Origin: Polaromonas glacialis
GTDB taxonomy: Bacteria > Pseudomonadota > Gammaproteobacteria > Burkholderiales > Burkholderiaceae_C
Assembly (NCBI RefSeq): GCF_000709345.1
Contig: NZ_KL448323.1
Span: forward strand, 2,256,173-2,320,172
DNA length: 64,000 bases
Direction of reading: 5' to 3'
Below the pieces are notes generated by a model that saw nothing but the letters and a program-made list of their open reading frames with translations, ran no database searches and was not told where the DNA came from. Positions 18,301 through 24,947 of this stretch are shown piece by piece. The translations under genes and the position numbers were made by a program. Numbering within the stretch: position 1 is the stretch's first letter; each line of letters starts with the position of its first letter.

Positions 18301-18367
18301 GGCTCTTGCGCAGGGCGCGGATGATTTTGCCCCCCGTGCCGCCCAGCCCGATGATGAAGTGATTCAT
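15362..18367 (-). CDS. Large tubulin/FtsZ-like protein
   Basis: 1001 residues, against about 380 for FtsZ. The N-terminus has the nucleotide-binding loop FIIGLGGTGGKII (residues 4-16) and, at about 158-167, GLAGGTGSGSV, the tubulin/FtsZ signature GGTGSG. DPFNGCFVFTNENENG near 260 fits the next sugar/base-binding loop. This matches the 'Tubulin-like' (Tubulin_2) family, one of several FtsZ-related groups known from comparative genomics and proposed, not shown, to act in membrane remodelling. Residues from about 340 to 1000 are mostly helical with no domain I can name. ATG at 18367; the frame to 18409 adds a poor leader. First gene of a cassette with the zinc-ribbon and TAXI proteins. Confidence 0.88.
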   Translation of the reverse strand: MNHFIIGLGGTGGKIIRALRKSLYQEFHGSAIPDVGIGYLYVDSSSEMMGMDDPTWKTLGTSVQLPKASQLLITDANLTSRLDNLDSYPGLKHWLGSPEAWRDILNSIVGATLGGQKRRLGRFLFACKASNYREQVQTQVKLLQQSGETDVTFHIVLGLAGGTGSGSVIDAVAQLRDLYPDSRRFRILVYALLPDAYPHPNWDTGNYHANGFAALTELNAMSVGSYRPYDVTGVKERLTLNDPFNGCFVFTNENENGLTVDVDKDLPGIVADFLYQKIVAVHNVNWASLGRMENAENGDGSPETAPQGRMPERSKRFLTFGIKRLAIPEEEISEYLTYSFARQAALQLRFNHWQSSTGFIDEPRKQDFHEFVQQKETQQRWLLSDDHLTLALGILPEDVANKRWKSFTGEWEAVIPNFKSLVREREQATWLDELTKLCEKRFQEDYRTLGVPGFYRTKLKARKDMAREIRSRIEQELVNEWKVGAKSAWDVSRLLIALTETLDERLKACDENVVRARNAEEQAQSRVLGNLQKWSGMSLLSRHLLGTPDSLLDAQGVHLQEMYVYRTRAEGWGFAKALLMEVIAEITDLKGEVDRVANTLQQSLKKFETGIQARLNDAGSGDLRQHLIRFYDPLQVKSVSRRLVLDEAEQKTQTGRVRAALVEKIGPDGGFAQFNQRVPESTFLDVLETVCEDNAHIAHQNLVQNPKERLLGMSIIDKLRDRYGADPQELKSYVSDLVSRAGNFMALEPLEIHRAAPGIAVGVPTAISKFTVILPRAPEQAEFSTVLKGALREARTGDVEIIESDGRPNEITLVSITNLLPLRYLKPLKFLEEKYRRRIDTGGARARLELHTEGDGSAWPRLFVASSAEVRLQALPYLLLAKALGLIHEGKNPATGADEVLLLTKDADGFDNDPVALGKSFVASAEGIDLDTLHTVKSVCNAMLAGAGYAHQDRRGEVQRAILAEVESIKAARGGNIQDETYRRFLDAGRRAVAILKGEAA

Positions 18368-18439
18368 GCGCCGCCAACTCCCTGGTTTTTTGATGGAGGA
18401 AATTTTCAATTATGGACCATGGCTCGCGTCGTACCGTGG

Positions 18440-18528
18440 GTAGCCATTGCGTTTTTTGCTATTTTTTTGATAGCTGCTTATGCATATACAACCTGCGGAA
18501 GCAGCTTGTTTGACTCATAATTTTTGTG
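18440..18528 (+). repeat. Dispersed repeat, degenerate copy 4
   Basis: Contains ttgatagctgcttatgcata and later gcagcttgtttgactcataa, close to the tail of copy 8. It lies upstream of the tubulin-like gene, where its promoter (minus strand) must also be. Confidence 0.55.
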
Positions 18529-18610
18529 AAATGCGCCTAAAAACCTGTCCGATGAGGCAATGCGGGCGCTTGCGCCGGCAACGCCCCCATGGCTTCACGC
18601 AAAAGCCCAG

Positions 18611-18654
18611 GCGCGACAAAAGCGCGACAGAAGCGCGACACTTTTTTGTCGCGC
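18611..18654. promoter_or_regulatory. Phased GCGCGACA repeats, putative antitoxin operator
   Basis: GCGCGACA occurs three times at 18611, 18622 and 18633, exactly 11 bases apart, then once inverted (TGTCGCGC) at 18647. The 11-base phasing puts all direct sites on one DNA face. The array ends 51 bases before the antitoxin ATG. Ribbon-helix-helix antitoxins of the DUF1778 type bind such arrays to repress their own operons. The last direct copy and the inverted copy also form a hairpin, but no T-run follows. Confidence 0.7.
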
Positions 18655-18705
18655 AATTTTTCAATACAGCACCAAACTTGCCAAGACATCAAAAAGGAAT
18701 CTGCC

Positions 18706-18966
18706 ATGCCCACCCCGATTGAGCACGAGGAGAGCGAACTTCTTCAGGCCTTTGAGCAAGGCCAACTGAAATCCATCGCCAGCAAAAGTGAGTTGGCCAA
18801 ATTCAAGGCGGTCGCCAGAGCCACCGCCGATCAGACGCTGGCTGACCGGCGGGACTTCCCCTTGAGCGATGCGCAGTGGAACGAATTCCAGCAAGCCCTT
18901 GACCGGCCCGTGCAGGCCAAGCCGTGCCTGCAAAACCTGTTTTCCAAGCCGGGAGTGCTGGATTGA
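18706..18966 (+). CDS. Chimeric antitoxin: BrnA-type N-terminus, DUF1778-type C-terminus
   Basis: An 86-residue protein. Residues 1-41 (SELLQAFEQGQLKSIASKSE) are nearly identical to the BrnA-like antitoxin at 24663, and the DNA is about 90% alike over 120 bases. The last 38 residues (FPLSDAQWNEFQQALDRPV...FSKPGVLD) match the toxin-wrapping C-terminus of DUF1778/TacA antitoxins, which neutralise GNAT acetyltransferase toxins. No GNAT toxin or BrnT follows; the next gene is convergent. The DNA-binding ribbon-helix-helix of either parent appears to be lost at the junction (TADQTLADRRD). It is a recombinant or orphan antitoxin. AAGGA precedes the ATG. Confidence 0.75.
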   Translation: MPTPIEHEESELLQAFEQGQLKSIASKSELAKFKAVARATADQTLADRRDFPLSDAQWNEFQQALDRPVQAKPCLQNLFSKPGVLD

Positions 18967-19039
18967 GCACAGCGGGCTTGGAGGCAGTCAGCAAACCGCA
19001 GGCTGCCGATGCCGTCGAAGTCAGCCAATAAGGCCAGCC

Positions 19040-20692
19040 CTATTCAATCGCAGCATCTTCGCCCGTCAACTCTGCAATGTCGGCTTCGAGTTGCTTTGCC
19101 TGCGCTTGCAGTTCGGCGATCTCGGCGGCCATCGCTTCCCTCTGACTGGCGGCGACTTCTTCGAGCAAACCGGGCGTCTGCGTACACAACTGGCACAGTT
19201 CAAACTCGGCACTCTCATGCAGCGCATTGCGTGAATCCAGCGTGGTCACGATCTCCAGCTGGAGCGTGTCCAGCAAACGACGCAGGTTTTTCAGTTCAGC
19301 CTCCTCCCCGAAATCCAGGCTGACCCAGCCGTGACGCAAGATAAAACCGTGCGGGTCGTGGGCAATCTCGCGCAGGCGCGCCATGTCGCCGTTTTCCCGC
19401 GCCTGGTTGATGGCGCTGGTGAGGTGGTGGTAGGTTTCCAGCTTGTCGGGCTGGTGCGCAAAACGGTCAGGATGGTAGAGGCGAACGAGCTTTTTCCACA
19501 GCGTCTTGAGTTCCGCTTCTTCGTCGCCGCTCAAGGCTCTGCGGCTGGCTGCGGCCGTCTGGGCTTGTTCATAGTGGGCGTCGGACTGGGCCTTGGCCTG
19601 GGCGTAGTCTTCGTTCACCTGCGCCGCTTCGTCTTCACCGCTGCGCAGCAGGGTTTTGAGGTAGAGGCTTCGGTAGTCAATCACCAGTTTGAGCCGGTCC
19701 CGTTGTTGGTAATGCCCGCGCACCAAGTTAAAAATGGCCGCCTGCGTCAGGTCAACGGCGTGGCGGTCTTGCATGTAGCCCGCTTCCAGTTCCGCCAGTT
19801 GCGCGCGCGCGGCGGCAATCAATTGGCGCAAAGGGCCGATTTCGGGGTTGACAAACACCACGACGCCCGCCTGCGGGGCGGCTGATCCGGCGACGGGTGG
19901 CATATTGCCGCTGGCTGCCGCCGTCACCGTGACAGGGGTTTCGCCCTGGTCATCAACACACTCAAGCTGCTGCAGATACCAGCGGCCCATGCTGGCGCTG
20001 CGCGAATTCGCAGCGTTCGACAGCCACTGCAGCCAGCCCCGCAAGGCGCTGTCGGTGCGGGCGTCCTGCACCTGGCGGCCCTTGAATTTACCAAAGGCAA
20101 TGCGCGACGGAAACCATTCAGCTTTGGCATAGGCGCAAATACCGGCCCATGAATCGAGCTGGCGCTGCTCGGCAATCGGACGCAGCACCTTGGCCATCAG
20201 ATCGACGACGGTTTCAACATCGCCCAGCGCGGTGTGCGCGCCGCGTTCAGGGAGACGGTAATACTGGCGCAGGGTTTGCAGCTTGCAATTGCCCGCCGGC
20301 ACCGGGTCAAGCAGGCGCTGCGCCAGCCGCAGCGCGCAAAACCCGGCGCTCACCATCGGCGTGATGCCCAGCCGCTTCCATTCGGGCAACAGCACCTCGT
20401 CCAGATCGTATTCCAGATTGAACGCCACCAGCGGCAGGCCACCCGCGTAGGCGGCGAAGTCGCGATAGACGACAGCGGCCGGTTCCCCGTCGCGCTCCAG
20501 GATTTCCCGCGTGTAGCCGTGAACACGGGAAGACGCCGGGGGAATGTCCAGGTTTTGATTGAGCAGCCGGCGAAAAGGCGGCCCTTCGGGCAGCCAGCCG
20601 CGCATTCTTTGCGCGCCAAGTTCAACGACAAAAATCGGCGCGGTGATGCCGGTGGTTTCGGTGTCTATTAACACCCATTCTTTGCTATTCAT
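19040..20692 (-). CDS. DEDDh exonuclease fused to J domain
   Basis: 550 residues. Residues 5-170 are a DnaQ/epsilon-type 3'-5' exonuclease: DTETTG (D10, E12), FNLEYDLDEV (D96) and HTALGDVETVVD (H153, D158). At about 198-224, IAFGKFKGRQVQD...RGWLQWL resembles the small FGKxKG module found in ExoX-like proteins. Residues 390-440 contain a J-domain core, LWKKLVRLYHPDRF, with HPD at 407-409. The C-terminus is a coiled coil (IAELQAQAKQLEADIAELTG). The fusion suggests nuclease activity linked to Hsp70 recruitment. It lies in an accessory island, so a DNA-processing or defence role is possible but not shown. Confidence 0.82.
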   Translation of the reverse strand: MNSKEWVLIDTETTGITAPIFVVELGAQRMRGWLPEGPPFRRLLNQNLDIPPASSRVHGYTREILERDGEPAAVVYRDFAAYAGGLPLVAFNLEYDLDEVLLPEWKRLGITPMVSAGFCALRLAQRLLDPVPAGNCKLQTLRQYYRLPERGAHTALGDVETVVDLMAKVLRPIAEQRQLDSWAGICAYAKAEWFPSRIAFGKFKGRQVQDARTDSALRGWLQWLSNAANSRSASMGRWYLQQLECVDDQGETPVTVTAAASGNMPPVAGSAAPQAGVVVFVNPEIGPLRQLIAAARAQLAELEAGYMQDRHAVDLTQAAIFNLVRGHYQQRDRLKLVIDYRSLYLKTLLRSGEDEAAQVNEDYAQAKAQSDAHYEQAQTAAASRRALSGDEEAELKTLWKKLVRLYHPDRFAHQPDKLETYHHLTSAINQARENGDMARLREIAHDPHGFILRHGWVSLDFGEEAELKNLRRLLDTLQLEIVTTLDSRNALHESAEFELCQLCTQTPGLLEEVAASQREAMAAEIAELQAQAKQLEADIAELTGEDAAIE

Positions 20693-20695
20693 TTT

Positions 20696-21703
20696 TTAGA
20701 AATTCTGGGTGGGGAGTTTTTTGAGGGTGATGGATGGATCGCAGTAAAAAATCCACAAATGTCCAAGCCCTCGAATGTCGAGTTCAACGAGTTGGTTGTT
20801 ACAGCACGAAAGCTCACATAGCACGGGCACCGTCGAAAGATCTAGCTCAACGAGTCGGTTGTTGTCGCACAAAAGCTCAGTTAACGCGGGCACCGCCGAA
20901 AGATCGAGTTCAACGAGCTGGTTGTTGTCGCACAAAAGCCAATTTAACGCGGGCACCGCCGAAAGATCGAGTTCAACAAGCTGGTTGTTGTCGCACGAAA
21001 GCGAAGTTAATGCGGGCACCGGCGAAAGATCGAGTTCCGCAAGCTGGTTGCTGCTGCACCAAAGGTAAGTTAACGCGGGCACCGCCGAAAGATCGAGTTC
21101 ATCAAGCTGGTTGTTGTTGTACGAAAGCGAAGTTAACGCGGGCACCGCCGAAAGATCGAGTTCATCGAGCTGGTTGTCGCCGCACCGAAGCACTGTTAAC
21201 GCGGGCACCGCCGAAAGATCAAGTTCATTCAATCCAATACTTGAGCAGTACAGTCTATCCAGCGATGGCATGCGAAGAGCTAGTTGCGCGGTACTCTTCC
21301 CCATGAAGGCAAGTTTTTTAATTCCCAGCCCATCCACCCATTCAAATACCGAAATTGGCAAAAGATTGAAGTCCCATACCAAAGTGACAATTCTTCCATC
21401 CTCAACTAAGAACGCTATTTCTTCACCAACAAATTTGTAAGACAAGGACTCAACCACCTCAACAAAAACTTCTGACTCAACCTCGAACGCCTTCGCCCAA
21501 ATCAAAATCTGCCTGTAATCCGGATCACGAAATTCATACTCTCAGATGCGAAAACGCGCTGCCGCCAGCGACTTTTCTCGCGCCCGTACCAAAGCCAGCG
21601 CGTCGGACACCATCCCGGACAGGATGCTTTTCGGTCCGCTGCCAATGTTCTCCAGCCCGCCAGACGGTAACGGGATCAGCGCATTGCGTTCTTTGTCGGT
21701 CAT
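20696..21703 (-). pseudogene. Leucine-rich-repeat protein gene interrupted by one in-frame TGA
   Basis: One reading frame runs from ATG 21703 (MTDKERNALIPLPSGG) through AARFRI, a single TGA at 21542-21544, then EYEFRDPDYRQI without a frame change into the LRR part that ends at 20696. The LRR part has seven 21-residue repeats of the form LDLSAVPALTxLxCxNNQLxE (63-base DNA periodicity), plus degenerate caps. A one-base change from GGA (Gly) would give the TGA. Products would be a 53-residue N-terminal peptide and, if internal initiation occurs (TTG 21505), a 269-residue LRR protein. A decayed paralogue lies at 23715-24217. No signal peptide is seen, so it is probably cytoplasmic. Confidence 0.78.
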
Positions 21704-21743
21704 CAAGGGTTCTTTCTTGCTTTTGGGTGGTGAGGACGGCATC
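21571..21743. repeat. 173-base direct repeat, left copy
   Basis: About 90% or more identical, without obvious gaps, to 24084-24256. It covers the start region of the LRR gene and codons 1 to about 45 of the shared N-terminal module. Confidence 0.85.
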
Positions 21744-21871
21744 GCAGGGCGTGACAGCATCCGGGGTTATAGGCAACGGATACGGCAGTCCACGAAACAT
21801 TATGTGACATCCAGCGCGTTTGCCGCTGCGGCTTGTAGGTCGTGAATTCGGTGGCCACTCGCCGTTTTAGC

Positions 21872-21935
21872 CTCTAAACAGCTACTAATTTAATAGCTTG
21901 CTACGCATATCCAGCGTGCTTTAGCGCCATATTTA
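21872..21935 (+). repeat. Dispersed repeat, copy 5
   Basis: ctactaatttaatagcttgc, then tacgcatatccagcgtgctt. It marks the left edge of the AT-rich segment. Confidence 0.6.
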
Positions 21936-21942
21936 ATTAAAA

Positions 21943-21980
21943 ACTTGGCAGAACTGTCCCCGCTTGCACGCCTGCCAAGT
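21943..21980. other. 9-bp perfect inverted repeat
   Basis: ACTTGGCAG and CTGCCAAGT with a 20-base loop. No T-run follows, so it is not a standard terminator. It could be an operator, a recombination site or an RNA hairpin upstream of the AT-rich gene. Confidence 0.45.
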
Positions 21981-22296
21981 CAGAAAAAATCCCGGAAAAC
22001 ACACTGCATTTGTCGGGACTTTAAGAAGACCGTGCTTGGCTGTGACAGCAGAAAGTCTTGATCCGCTAAATTTCAGGTTTGCCTTGAATGGTTGAGCAAA
22101 AACTTACGCTCAAGCGAACAACGATACTTAACTATTTTCGTTAGACCCTTTCCCCTCCGCAATGCCATTAAATTGAGCCGAAGCCAGCGTTCTAAGCTCT
22201 TATAAATCAACAACTTACGAGCATTCTTTCGGTGACTCAAGGCTTAACTTAATAGCATTGCATCCGAGGGTCCATGTCGAAAAATCAGGAACATTA

Positions 22297-23661
22297 ATGC
22301 AAAAAATTATTGATTTAGCTGCAGTGAAATTGATTCATATTATTGAGTCAAAAAAGGATAGTAAAAAAGTTGCATTGCAATTTATCCTTGAAGAACTTGA
22401 TGCAGCTAAAGATGCGTCTAGTTTTATAAAAGATCGGATTAAGAGTTTTTATATAAATGAAAGCGAATATAGCGGAGCTTTGAATAAAAGTTGGGATAAT
22501 GTTGACGGCCGGGATGGTCCTCAACAGTTTCTTCTGCTTCTAACAATGGCATTGTCGGAGCGTGTCGGCATAGAAGCCGCTGCAATAGTTCGGATATCTA
22601 TTGTCGAATATATACTTCACCACTATAAACTCGGAAGGTATTACGCCAATAGTGATATTAAAATTGCCTCAAAACCCCTTAAATTATTTAAAGTTATTGC
22701 TAAAGAGAGCAAGTTAAATCCCAACTTTAAATTCTTGTTAAGCGAAGAAAACATACCTATACGGGATGTTATTTCACGCTGGGCAGGTGGATTTGAAGAT
22801 CGAGATAATAAATTTAATTACGAATTTCAGACAACATTTAATTCATCCTTTTGGGAGCTTTACTTATTTCAGTGCTTTAAAGATCTAAAGTTATCTGCAG
22901 ACTTCTCCAAAGCAAGTCCCGACTTTACGGTTAAATCTGAACGTGGTGAGGTCGTCATTATTGAGGCAGTTACCGCCAATCATGCTGAAAATTCTGATCC
23001 AGAATGGTTTAGCAAAAGCAGAACAAATAACGTAATAGATGACAAGCACTTCATAAGTTTTGCGTGTGTACGGATATTGAATTCCATCACAGAAAAACAC
23101 AAAAAGTACATCGAAAAATATTCCGAATTTGAGCACGTAAAAGGCAAACCATTTGTTGTTGCTGTCGCACCATTTGAGCAGCCATTATTCTTTATGCAAA
23201 ATAATGAGGCAATTATACGAGTACTATACGGCCAAGGTATCGATTCTAGCAATGGGCTTCAAGAGGCCTCTGTTCCTTTTGTTATGAAAAATGAATTGAA
23301 GCTTCTAGATTTGGGTTTATTCAAAAATGATAAGTTTAAGGAGATTAGTGCCGTCATTTTTTCTTCAATAGCAACTATTGGCAAAGCGATAACTCAAACT
23401 GAATTGCCAAGAGATATCAGGGTTAGTCGTTTTCATGAAGAAAAAGGTTTAATAATGGACATTAAGCTCAATGACGAACATTTTGAAACTCACCTAGATG
23501 GATTACAGATTCATCATAATCCTTATGCGGGAATTAAGCTAAATCCGGATATATTCAATCGCCATGAAATTACCCACTATTTTTATGACCCTATAAAGAA
23601 AAAAATATACAATCAACAAAATAGCTACACGATAATTTCGAGAAATATATTTTCTGTGTAG
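22297..23661 (+). CDS. AT-rich foreign gene, putative PD-(D/E)XK-like nuclease
   Basis: 454 residues from the ATG at 22297 (AGGA seven bases upstream). GC content is far below all neighbours, and codons favour AAA, ATT and TTA, so it was acquired horizontally. At about 185-225, SFWELYLFQCF (E187), SPDFTV (D209) and VVIIEAVTAN (E223) follow the E ... PD ... (hydrophobic)-E-A order of the PD-(D/E)XK nuclease fold, though the usual Lys after the second acid is Val. The N-terminal 150 residues are helical. No toxin, methylase or helicase accompanies it. It is flanked by two copies of an LRR locus. A defence or restriction role is an inference from composition, motif and location. Confidence 0.6.
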   Translation: MQKIIDLAAVKLIHIIESKKDSKKVALQFILEELDAAKDASSFIKDRIKSFYINESEYSGALNKSWDNVDGRDGPQQFLLLLTMALSERVGIEAAAIVRISIVEYILHHYKLGRYYANSDIKIASKPLKLFKVIAKESKLNPNFKFLLSEENIPIRDVISRWAGGFEDRDNKFNYEFQTTFNSSFWELYLFQCFKDLKLSADFSKASPDFTVKSERGEVVIIEAVTANHAENSDPEWFSKSRTNNVIDDKHFISFACVRILNSITEKHKKYIEKYSEFEHVKGKPFVVAVAPFEQPLFFMQNNEAIIRVLYGQGIDSSNGLQEASVPFVMKNELKLLDLGLFKNDKFKEISAVIFSSIATIGKAITQTELPRDIRVSRFHEEKGLIMDIKLNDEHFETHLDGLQIHHNPYAGIKLNPDIFNRHEITHYFYDPIKKKIYNQQNSYTIISRNIFSV

Positions 23662-23714
23662 TGTTTTTATTGAACTAATTCTGCTCGCCTAGAAAATTAA
23701 TCTGGGCTGATTTT

Positions 23715-23845
23715 TTAGTGGGGGAGTTTTTGAGCGTAGCCGACGGATAGCAGGCAAATCTCTTCAGATTGTCAAAGTGTCGAGTTTGACAATCGGATTA
23801 CTGACACTGAAGCATCCTAATCCCACGTCACCAAGGGACGTTCGG
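23715..23845 (-). pseudogene. Remnant of a second LRR gene 3' end
   Basis: The minus strand reads SNPIVKLD, then after a frame shift a tail ending QKLPH-stop, which parallels NNQLVELD ... KKLPTQNF-stop at the end of the LRR gene at 20696. The following gtgggggagttttt matches gtggggagttttt near 20708. The repeat array has been lost. Confidence 0.6.
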
Positions 23846-23917
23846 TGAAGTTGCGCGGACTGGCCCTGTAAACAACACTCTATCGGCCTGCCTTGACGAA
23901 AGCAGTAGAGACTTCGT

Positions 23918-24217
23918 TCAGTTCTCGAGAATTTCATCCATTGGATAGTCGTGTGGTGGTTCCTGCGGTTGATCGCTCTTCTTGAAGGGTGGCATTTTTG
24001 CCAGCTCTTCCGCTTCGGCCTCCGTCATAAACGGGTTTATTCGCATCCACTCTTCCTTGGTATATATGATTATTCTGTCTGGTAACTTTTCCCGTACTCG
24101 CGCCAAAGCCAGCGCGTCGGACACCATCCCGGACAGGATGCTTTTCGGGCCGCTGCCGATGTTCTCCAGCCCGCCAGACGGTAACGGAATCAGCGCATTG
24201 CGTTCTTTGTCGGCCAT
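23918..24217 (-). CDS. Paralogue of LRR-gene N-terminal module with a different C-terminus
   Basis: A 99-residue acidic protein. Residues 1-44 (MADKERNALIPLPSGGLENI) are almost identical to the N-terminus of the LRR gene at 21703. Then the sequence switches to LPDRIIIYTKEEWMRINPFM and a Pro/acid tail ending MDEILEN. I cannot name a family. The shared head with an exchanged tail looks like a modular gene family in which downstream parts are swapped. The LRR remnant directly downstream suggests that this locus once had the same layout. Confidence 0.65.
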   Translation of the reverse strand: MADKERNALIPLPSGGLENIGSGPKSILSGMVSDALALARVREKLPDRIIIYTKEEWMRINPFMTEAEAEELAKMPPFKKSDQPQEPPHDYPMDEILEN

Positions 24218-24256
24218 CAAGGGTTCTTTCTTGCTTTTGGGTGGTGAAGGCTGCAT
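24084..24256. repeat. 173-base direct repeat, right copy
   Basis: Partner of 21571-21743. Together they bracket 2.3 kb that includes the AT-rich gene, so recombination between them would delete it. Confidence 0.85.
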
Positions 24257-24382
24257 TTGTGACTGATACCGCGTGACAGCAAACATTATGTAACCGCCAC
24301 CGCTTCATAACGCCAGAGCCAGCACCCGCGCTCCACGCTGAAAATTGATGACAAAAGGCACACATTACACTAACATCGCACC

Positions 24383-24679
24383 ATGAAGCCTTTCCGCTGG
24401 AACCCCGAGAAGAACGATGTACTCAAGAAAGAACGAGGCGTGTCTTTTGAAAGCATGGTCGTTGCCATTGAAGGGGGCGGCCTGCTCGACATCCTTGCCC
24501 ATCCCAACGAGCAAAAATACCCCCGGCAACGAATCCTGGTCGTCGCCCATGACAGTTACGCCTACCTAATTCCGTTCGTCGAGGAGGACGACTATTTCTT
24601 TCTTAAAACCGTCATCCCCAGCCGCAAGGCGGCCAGAGACTACTTGAACCAAGGAGCCGACGATGCCCAGCCAAATTGA
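24383..24679 (+). CDS. brnT: BrnT-family toxin
   Basis: A 98-residue protein of the type II BrnT ribonuclease toxin family. FRWNPEKNDVLKKERGVSFE at the N-terminus and PRQRILVVAHDSYAYLIPFV in the middle follow the BrnT pattern 'W...K...N..KHGVsFe' and 'R..vig......lvvv.f'. BrnT folds like RelE and cuts mRNA. The toxin gene comes first and overlaps its antitoxin by 17 bases, as usual for this family. Confidence 0.85.
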   Translation: MKPFRWNPEKNDVLKKERGVSFESMVVAIEGGGLLDILAHPNEQKYPRQRILVVAHDSYAYLIPFVEEDDYFFLKTVIPSRKAARDYLNQGADDAQPN

Positions 24680-24947
24680 TCACGAAGACAGCGAACTTCT
24701 TCAAGCCTTTGAGCAAGGCGAACTGAAGTCCATCGCCAGCAAAAGCGAGTTGGCCAAATTCAAGGCGGCTGCCAGAGCCACCGCACTGAAAGACCGCCGG
24801 GTCAACATCCGGCTATCGTCGGGAGACCTTTCCGACATTCAGGTCAAGGCGCTGGAAGAAGGCATTCCCTATCAAACGCTCATTGCCAGCGTGCTGCACA
24901 AGTACGTAACGGGCCGCTTGACAGAGCGCCCCACTTCTTCCTCATGA
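24663..24947 (+). CDS. brnA: BrnA/CopG-type antitoxin
   Basis: A 94-residue antitoxin. The N-terminal half (ELLQAFEQGELKSIASKSEL) binds toxin. The C-terminal half, RVNIRLSSGDLSDIQVKALE then GIPYQTLIASVLHKYV, is the CopG-like ribbon-helix-helix that binds DNA. AAGGAG precedes the ATG, inside the end of brnT. Its first 40 codons are the source, or a sister, of the chimeric antitoxin at 18706. Confidence 0.87.
   Translation: MPSQIDHEDSELLQAFEQGELKSIASKSELAKFKAAARATALKDRRVNIRLSSGDLSDIQVKALEEGIPYQTLIASVLHKYVTGRLTERPTSSS

Larger units (their letters stand above)
21704..22296. other. Gene-free boundary of the AT-rich insertion
   Basis: About 590 bases without a credible gene. The left part is GC-rich and holds the LRR-gene promoter region (minus strand cacataatgttt near 21798, also found as tacataatgttt upstream of the paralogue near 24283). 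Base composition turns AT-rich at about 21875, where dispersed-repeat copy 5 lies, and stays so to 23700. A hairpin sits at 21943-21980. Confidence 0.5.

Noticed and set aside
15344..18520. A 1058-codon open frame on the plus strand
   Set aside because: It is the antisense shadow of the tubulin-like gene in GC-rich DNA; composition is Gln/His/Arg/Leu-rich nonsense with no motif, while the minus strand carries the GGTGSG protein.
18633..18654. Rho-independent terminator
   Set aside because: The GCGCGACA/TGTCGCGC hairpin has its T-run in the loop rather than after the stem, and the 11-base phased copies upstream fit an operator better.
18967..19039. A GNAT toxin gene after the chimeric antitoxin
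   Set aside because: Only 73 bases separate it from the convergent exonuclease-J gene, and no acetyltransferase motif is present in any frame.
20770..21260. CRISPR-like regular repeats
   Set aside because: The 63-base periodicity is coding: it corresponds to 21-residue leucine-rich repeats in one frame, with no spacer/repeat alternation and no cas genes.
21542..21544. Selenocysteine codon in the LRR gene
   Set aside because: A GGA-to-TGA point mutation is simpler, the position has no redox context, and no selenocysteine genes are in the window.
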